A DNA stretch of 28,696 nt from an uncultured Pseudomonadota bacterium (GTDB lineage Bacteria > Pseudomonadota > Gammaproteobacteria > Methylococcales > Methylomonadaceae), in the NCBI GenBank assembly GCA_903953455.1, contig CAJBJW010000032.1, positions 1 through 28,696 of the forward strand, given 5' to 3'. Below the pieces are notes generated by a model, which saw nothing but the letters and a program-made list of their open reading frames with translations, was not told the origin of the DNA and made no database searches. Shown one piece after another: positions 23,171-28,696 of this stretch. The translations under genes and the position numbers were made by a program. Position 1 is the first letter of the stretch. The number at the start of each line of letters is the position of its first letter.

Positions 23171-26026
23171 TCAAAGCAAACGTTTCAAAAACTCGCCTGT
23201 GTACGAATGCCCTATTTTTGCGACTTCTTCGGGTGTACCTTGCGCAATAATTTCACCGCCACCATTGCCGCCTTCATAGCCTAAATCAATAAGATAATCG
23301 CAACTTTTGATGACATCTAAATTATGTTCAATCACAAAAATTGAATGCCCTTTATCCACTAAACTATTAAGTACGCCAATTAAGCGTTTTGTATCATCAA
23401 AATGCAACCCCGTTGTTGGCTCATCAAGCATATAAACAACGTGCCCACGTTTACTTTTGCTGAGTTCTTTTGTGATTTTGATGCGCTGACTTTCTCCACC
23501 TGAAAGCGTGGTCGAACTTTGCCCAAGTTTAATATAGCCAAGTCCCACAGCAAGCAGAGTTTGCAGTTTTTTGTTGATAGATGGAATCGCTTGAAAGAAA
23601 ACAGCCGCTTCTTCGACTTCCATATTCAGCACTTCGGCAATATTTTTGCCCTTATAAAACACACTCAACGTTTCTTTATTATAGCGTTTTCCGTGACAAT
23701 CACTGCATTCCACATACACATCGGGCAAAAAATTCATCTCAATTTTCAGCAACCCGTCACCTTGACACGTTTCGCAACGCCCGCCTTTGACATTAAACGA
23801 AAACCGCCCTTTTTCATAACCACGCATTTTAGCTTCTTGGGTTTGGGCAAATAAATCACGGATTTCATCAAATAATTTTGTATACGTCGCGGGGTTACTG
23901 CGTGGGGTTTTACCAATGGGATCTTGATTGATAATAATCACGTTATTGATACAACTTGGCAACGTAATCGATTCAAACTCACCAATATTGCCCTCAATTT
24001 GTTCACCAAACGTTTGACGCAGATACGGCATCACGGTTTGATTGATTAATGTACTTTTCCCCGAACCCGAAACGCCTGTAATGCCACATAAAACGCCTAA
24101 CGGCAATTTCACATCCACATTTTTTAGATTATTTTCTTTCGCGCCAATCACTTCAATAAAATCAGTAGCAACACGTCTTTTTTCAGGCACCACAATACGA
24201 AGTTCACCGTTTAAATAGCGCCCTGTTAAACTGTTGGGATTGGCCATGATTTGCGCAGGCGTTCCTTTTGCCGTGATATGACCACCATAAATTCCCGCAC
24301 CTGGGCCAATATCAATCACATAATCTGCGGCTAGGATAGTATCTTCATCATGTTCAACAACAATTAATGTATTACCCAAATCACGCAACCGATGCAACGT
24401 TTCAATCAACTTCACATTATCGCGCTGATGCAAACCAATACTTGGCTCATCTAAAATATACAGCACGCCCATTAAATTACTGCCAATTTGCGTAGCTAAC
24501 CGAATACGCTGCGCTTCACCACCAGACAGCGTTTTTGCGCTGCGCGAAAGCGTCAAATACCCAAGACCGACATTATTCAAAAAACCTAAACGCTCGTTAA
24601 TTTCTTTTAAAACTTGCTTTGCAATGAATAAATCTTTGCTATTGAGCTTGTCTGGTAGCGCTAAAAAGAATTTTGCGGCATTTTCAATGCTCATATCGGT
24701 GACATCGATAATACTTTTATGGTCAATTTGTACGGCAAGCACGACAGGCTGAAGGCGTTTGCCTGCGCAACTCAAACAGGGTTTGTATTGCATATATTTT
24801 TCAATTTCTTTTTTGCGCCATTCACTTTCGGTTTGTTTATAAAGCCGTAACGTTTGCGGAATAATGCCCTCATAACCGTCATCGAGTTTCATCGACTCAC
24901 CGTTTGACCATCTACCCGCTAAAGGCTCAATCGTCCCGTAAAGCAGCGCATTTAATTGCGTTGGACTAAATTCACCCAATGGCGTCCACACATCAAAACC
25001 AAATTCGCGCCCCACCACACTAATTTGTTGCGCTCGCCACGCCAAATCCATTTTATTGTAAATGGCAAGACCGCCTTCCATAATGGATTTTGTTTTATCG
25101 GGAATCAGCAAATCGACCGATAACTGGGTAATTTCGCCTAAACCATGACATTCACTACACGCGCCAAAGGGACTATTAAACGAAAACATACGCGGCTCTA
25201 AGCTTTCAAACACCAATTTAGGGTGTTTCACGCACGCTCCAAAGGTGCTGTAAACTGTCTCACTGGCAGCGCGTTGCAGCTCTTTTTTCTTTTCACCAGT
25301 TACATTTTTATCAATGATAATCATGCGCTCTTTGCCTAGCGATAGCGCCTGCTCCACTGCGTCATTGATACGTGAACGCTCATCTTCATCGATGGTCACG
25401 GTATCAATCACCGCTTCAATCCAATGTTTTTCGTAACGCTCAAGTGTTAAATCATCTTTAATAGTATCTGCATCATAGATAATTTGATCCACGCGAATTT
25501 TACTAAAACCTTGTTTGCGCAAATCATCAATCACTTGTTCGTGCGTCCCTTTTTGACCATTAATCATAGGAGCAAGAAAAATCAATGTTTCACCTTGTTG
25601 CGCCATAATTAAGCGTGTAATATTTTCAGCACTTTGCGGTTTCACTTCGCTGTGGCATTTAGGGCAATGATGGACGCCAATTCGTGCAAATAATAAACGC
25701 AAATAATCGTAAATTTCCGTCACTGTCCCTACAGTGGAGCGTGGATTTTTACTGGTGGTTTTTTGCTCAATGCTAATAGCGGGCGATAAACCTTCGATAC
25801 TATCGACATCAGGCTTATCCATTAAACCGAGAAATTGCCGCGCATACGCAGATAAACTTTCAACATAACGCCGCTGACCTTCAGCGTAGAGGGTATCGAA
25901 AGCAAGCGTGGATTTTCCCGATCCCGAAAGTCCTGTGATGACAATTAACTTATTGCGTGGAAATTCAACATCAATATTTTTTAAATTATGTTCGCGCGCG
26001 CCTTTAACAATGATACTGTCTTTCAT
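23171..26026 (-). CDS. uvrA: Excinuclease subunit UvrA
   Basis: Damage-sensing ATPase of nucleotide-excision repair. From the ATG at 26026 the protein has 951 residues, close to the E. coli length. Walker A1 is GLSGSGKST (32-40) and the second ATPase has GVSGSGKST; signature motifs LSGGEAQRIRLA and LSGGESQRIKI are each followed by a Walker B with LDEP. Second zinc finger: CETC and CSDC, intact. First zinc module: C265-x2-H268 and C290-x2-C293, with His in place of the second Cys; a further CPKC pair is at 121-124. The frame extends to 26101, but those 25 residues are not in the family. uvrC starts seven bases after its stop. Confidence 0.97.
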   Translation of the reverse strand: MKDSIIVKGAREHNLKNIDVEFPRNKLIVITGLSGSGKSTLAFDTLYAEGQRRYVESLSAYARQFLGLMDKPDVDSIEGLSPAISIEQKTTSKNPRSTVGTVTEIYDYLRLLFARIGVHHCPKCHSEVKPQSAENITRLIMAQQGETLIFLAPMINGQKGTHEQVIDDLRKQGFSKIRVDQIIYDADTIKDDLTLERYEKHWIEAVIDTVTIDEDERSRINDAVEQALSLGKERMIIIDKNVTGEKKKELQRAASETVYSTFGACVKHPKLVFESLEPRMFSFNSPFGACSECHGLGEITQLSVDLLIPDKTKSIMEGGLAIYNKMDLAWRAQQISVVGREFGFDVWTPLGEFSPTQLNALLYGTIEPLAGRWSNGESMKLDDGYEGIIPQTLRLYKQTESEWRKKEIEKYMQYKPCLSCAGKRLQPVVLAVQIDHKSIIDVTDMSIENAAKFFLALPDKLNSKDLFIAKQVLKEINERLGFLNNVGLGYLTLSRSAKTLSGGEAQRIRLATQIGSNLMGVLYILDEPSIGLHQRDNVKLIETLHRLRDLGNTLIVVEHDEDTILAADYVIDIGPGAGIYGGHITAKGTPAQIMANPNSLTGRYLNGELRIVVPEKRRVATDFIEVIGAKENNLKNVDVKLPLGVLCGITGVSGSGKSTLINQTVMPYLRQTFGEQIEGNIGEFESITLPSCINNVIIINQDPIGKTPRSNPATYTKLFDEIRDLFAQTQEAKMRGYEKGRFSFNVKGGRCETCQGDGLLKIEMNFLPDVYVECSDCHGKRYNKETLSVFYKGKNIAEVLNMEVEEAAVFFQAIPSINKKLQTLLAVGLGYIKLGQSSTTLSGGESQRIKITKELSKSKRGHVVYMLDEPTTGLHFDDTKRLIGVLNSLVDKGHSIFVIEHNLDVIKSCDYLIDLGYEGGNGGGEIIAQGTPEEVAKIGHSYTGEFLKRLL

Positions 26027-26124
26027 AATCCAATAGCCTGAAGGGAAATTTAAATGAAATCGAAGAAAAAAATAACCGGTGGTTTTAACATGATTGTGCA
26101 ACGTTTTTTCAAAAATTAATACCC

Positions 26125-28044
26125 ATGTATTTTACACTTAACGCGCCCTATTCGCCTTCCGTTAGCCAAGAAGAAGCCATTGATACGTTAACGAAAAACT
26201 TTCGTTGCGCAAAAAAGCAAACTTTACTTGGAATCACAGGCAGCGGTAAAACATTTGTCATGGCCAATATGATTGTTGCACTGCAAAAACCTACGCTTAT
26301 TATTGCGCACAACAAAACACTCGCTGCACAGTTATTTACCGAACTAAAAGAATTATTCCCTCAAAATCGCGTGGAATATTTCGTGTCATTTTACGATTAT
26401 TATCAACCTGAATCCTATCTACCGACCACTGATACTTACATTGAAAAGGATTCTAGCGTCAACGTGGCTATTGAAAAAATGCGACTACATGCTGTGTCGA
26501 GTTTAGTGAGTCGCAACGATACGATTATTGTGGCAAGTATTAGCTGTATTTACAGTTTAGGCAACCCAAACGACTTTCGTTCAATGGCCGTGCCGCTTAA
26601 AACGGGAAAACCACTTAAACGCTCGGACTTGCTTAAATCGTTACTCACGATTCAATATGAACGCAATGACAGCGCCCTTGCCCCGGGAAAATTTAGAGTA
26701 CGCGGGGATGTAATTGATATTATTCCTGCATATGAAAGTAATATTTTGCGTGTGACACTTGAAGATAATTGCATTACATCAGTGAAAGAAATGGATCCAC
26801 TGACAGGGGATTTAATCACTAAAATCGATGAAACTGTCCTGTATCCAGCCAAGCAATATGTCATTCCAGAAGAAAAAAAGCAACGCGCACTTACTTCAAT
26901 TCGAGAAGAATTAATAAGTCATCTTCCAACACTGCCTCCACTTGAAGCACAACGTTTAAAACAACGAATTGAATACGACTTAGAAATGATTGCTGAAATT
27001 GGCTATTGCTCAGGCATTGAAAATTACAGCCGCAATTTTGAAGATAGAAATGCGGGTGAACCACCTTATACTCTCATGGATTATTTTGATGGCGACTATT
27101 TTTTAATTATCGATGAAAGTCATCAAACTCTGCCCCAATCACGTGCCATGTTTAACGGCGATTATGCGCGTAAAAAAAATTTAGTGGATTATGGCTTTCG
27201 TCTTCCTAGCGCGTTTGATAATCGCCCCCTAAAATTTGATGAATTTGAAAGTAAAATGGCCACGACGCTTTTTGTATCAGCCACGCCAGCCGATTATGAA
27301 ATTGCTAAAAGCAACCATGTTGTCGAATTAATTACGCGCCCAACAGGACTGCTTGATCCTGTCATTATTGTTCATCCTATAACGGGACAAATGACACATT
27401 TAATTGAACAAGCTAAGCTAGCCATTGCGCAAAATACGCGAGTGCTCATCACCACATTAACCAAGCGAATGGCAGAGGATTTAACCAATTTCCTCGCAAA
27501 AGAAATGCTCAAAGTGCGCTATATTCACAGCGACGTCGATAATTTAGAACGTATTGAATTGATTCGTCAACTGCGCGTTGGGGAATACGATATTTTGATT
27601 GGTATCAATTTACTGCGTGAAGGATTGGACTTGCCCGAAGTGAGTTTAGTGGCCATTTTAGACGCGGATAAAGAAGGTTTTCTGCGAGATGAACGCAGTT
27701 TAATTCAAACGATCGGTCGCGCCGCGCGAAATAGTGAAGGCAAAGTGATTTTTTATGCAGACAGCATCACAAAATCCATGCAAAATGCGATGACAATCAC
27801 GCAAAATCGACGTGAACAACAAATTCTTCATAATCAAAAATATAACATTACACCGCAAACCATTATAAAATCGGTTAACGAACAAAAAAGTAAAATCAAA
27901 GGAACCAAACACTTAAGTAAAATTGATATTGAACGCCAGCTTATTGAACTTGATGCTCAAATGCGTGTTTGTGCGGCGCAACTTGATTTTGAAAAAGCCA
28001 TTGAATTGCGCGATAGAATTGAACAATTAAAGAAAGCACAATAA
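26125..28044 (+). CDS. uvrB: Excinuclease subunit UvrB
   Basis: Helicase-like damage-verification subunit, loaded by UvrA and partner of UvrC. The 639 residues have Walker A GITGSGKT (36-43), the beta-hairpin region with YFVSFYDYYQPESYLP, DESH (motif II), the FVSATPADYE segment, the C-terminal helicase motifs LREGLDLPEVSLVAILDADKEGF given in part (LREGLDLPE, DADKEGF) and QTIGRAARN. The C-terminal UVR motif is RVCAAQLDFEKAIELRDRI. All expected domains are present. No ribosome binding site is clear before the ATG. It is divergent from uvrA across 98 bases in which I see no LexA box. Confidence 0.97.
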   Translation: MYFTLNAPYSPSVSQEEAIDTLTKNFRCAKKQTLLGITGSGKTFVMANMIVALQKPTLIIAHNKTLAAQLFTELKELFPQNRVEYFVSFYDYYQPESYLPTTDTYIEKDSSVNVAIEKMRLHAVSSLVSRNDTIIVASISCIYSLGNPNDFRSMAVPLKTGKPLKRSDLLKSLLTIQYERNDSALAPGKFRVRGDVIDIIPAYESNILRVTLEDNCITSVKEMDPLTGDLITKIDETVLYPAKQYVIPEEKKQRALTSIREELISHLPTLPPLEAQRLKQRIEYDLEMIAEIGYCSGIENYSRNFEDRNAGEPPYTLMDYFDGDYFLIIDESHQTLPQSRAMFNGDYARKKNLVDYGFRLPSAFDNRPLKFDEFESKMATTLFVSATPADYEIAKSNHVVELITRPTGLLDPVIIVHPITGQMTHLIEQAKLAIAQNTRVLITTLTKRMAEDLTNFLAKEMLKVRYIHSDVDNLERIELIRQLRVGEYDILIGINLLREGLDLPEVSLVAILDADKEGFLRDERSLIQTIGRAARNSEGKVIFYADSITKSMQNAMTITQNRREQQILHNQKYNITPQTIIKSVNEQKSKIKGTKHLSKIDIERQLIELDAQMRVCAAQLDFEKAIELRDRIEQLKKAQ

Positions 28045-28066
28045 ATTCCTATACTCAAGGCACGTT

Positions 28067-28696
28067 ATGACGCTTCCTAAACCACCCTGTTTTTTTCGAC
28101 AATACGCACCCATTCTGGGCGTAATAATTTTAGTCTGGCTAAGTTTTTGCGTATTACAGCAATTTCTTATCCCACTGATATGGGCATTAATTATTGCGTA
28201 TGTTACGTACCCCATTTATGAAAAAATATTAGATTTTTTTAATGGGAAAGCCATATTAAGCGCGGCAACATTGACAAGCGCTGTATCGGCTATTGTCATT
28301 TTGGTGTGTTATAACTTACTTAATGTGCTTCAAGAAGAACTATGGAACACCTACACGCAACTGATTACCACGTTTGGAACACATTCTTTTCAGCTTCCAG
28401 AAAGTATTCGACACATTCCCTATTTGGGGGACTATTTAGAAAATCGGCTCAATCATTTGTTAAATAATCGCGCGGCACTCAATGAACATCTTATTGCCTG
28501 GGCGAAATACAGTTTACAGCTTTTTGGTGAAGGACTACGTCATGCTGGAAAGTTGATTATTGAATTCTGTTTTGTGTTAATTACGGTATTTTTTTGTTTC
28601 CGCGATGGCAAAACATGGCTGATCCAATTACAAATGGCTATGGGTTACTTTTTTGATGACGAGCAAGGAATTTATTTAAAAACGCTTGGCCATACC
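28067..28696 (+). CDS. AI-2E/PerM family permease, 3' end outside window
   Basis: Open frame of 210 codons running off the window. Seen: two N-terminal hydrophobic helices (ILGVIILVWLSF and FLIPLIWALIIAYVTYP; residues about 15-48), another near 66-85, an amphipathic region with LPESIRHIPYLGDYL, and a helix FCFVLITVFFCFRDG, the place where this family has its F(F/L)xRDG motif. These match the AI-2E transporter (PerM/YdiK) family; members include proven or proposed exporters and Na+/H+ antiporters, so the substrate is open. AAGG lies six bases before the ATG, 22 bases after uvrB, so cotranscription with uvrB is likely. Confidence 0.85.
   Translation, partial: MTLPKPPCFFRQYAPILGVIILVWLSFCVLQQFLIPLIWALIIAYVTYPIYEKILDFFNGKAILSAATLTSAVSAIVILVCYNLLNVLQEELWNTYTQLITTFGTHSFQLPESIRHIPYLGDYLENRLNHLLNNRAALNEHLIAWAKYSLQLFGEGLRHAGKLIIEFCFVLITVFFCFRDGKTWLIQLQMAMGYFFDDEQGIYLKTLGHT

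Noticed and set aside
23519..23854. 111-codon plus-strand frame within uvrA
   Set aside because: Antisense to conserved UvrA motifs and with no protein-like pattern.
26027..26101. 25-residue N-terminal extension of UvrA
   Set aside because: The family begins at the equivalent of 26026; the extra residues show no conservation.
1..28696. CRISPR arrays, tRNA/rRNA genes, transposases, integrases, toxin-antitoxin or phage genes
   Set aside because: None seen: no regularly spaced repeats, no cloverleaf candidates in the short gaps, and every long frame is accounted for by a non-mobile gene.

Overview
The window reads as a chromosomal stretch of an AT-rich gammaproteobacterium, most likely a methanotroph or methylotroph of the Methylococcales type. 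The lineage pointer is an mtdA gene (methylene-tetrahydrofolate/methanopterin dehydrogenase, close to the Methylobacterium protein as I remember it) translationally coupled to a glycerate 2-kinase and divergent from malate dehydrogenase, i.e. a piece of C1 assimilation and the serine cycle. The remaining genes (bioB, comF, feoABC, queA, yggT/yggU, proC, lptFG, ampG) are usual for free-living gammaproteobacteria. I see no transposase, integrase, phage gene, CRISPR array, tRNA or rRNA, and no gene-free stretch longer than about 210 bases.

Layout. 1-947 (+): the 3' part of a truncated globin, then a small protein with a degenerate GGDEF domain. 948-2677 (-): bioB and, upstream of it, a secreted cysteine-rich DUF1566-type protein. 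2774-3472 (+): comF, whose 3' end overlaps a convergent L,D-transpeptidase gene (3381-4946, -). 5031-7809 (-): feoA-feoB-feoC with a promoter and Fur box in front. 7925-8947 (-): queA. 9005-10712 (-): proC-yggT-yggU, ending in a hairpin terminator that lies just before queA. 10773-12955 (-): mtdA-gckA. 13162-14426 (+): mdh-grxC. 14572-15591 (+): a membrane-anchored endonuclease/exonuclease/phosphatase-family protein.

15569-26026 (-) is one closely packed run: uvrA-uvrC-ampG-lptF-lptG-rfbC-rfbD-rfbB. Its gaps are at most 31 bases and several genes overlap, so it may be a single transcription unit joining nucleotide-excision repair, muropeptide recycling, LPS export and dTDP-rhamnose synthesis. 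Divergent from uvrA is uvrB (26125-28044, +), followed by a permease of the AI-2E/PerM family that runs off the window. All three Uvr excinuclease genes therefore sit together, and UvrC lacks the usual C-terminal helix-hairpin-helix domain.

Most of the window is ordinary housekeeping sequence and I did not find a clearly new multi-gene system. The best leads are: the UvrC without (HhH)2 inside a uvrABC cluster; the L,D-transpeptidase that has lost its peptidoglycan-binding domain and has a tail read antisense to comF; the catalytically dead GGDEF protein that keeps an RxxD I-site-like motif beside a globin; and a dyad with T-N11-A spacing over the -35 region of mtdA.
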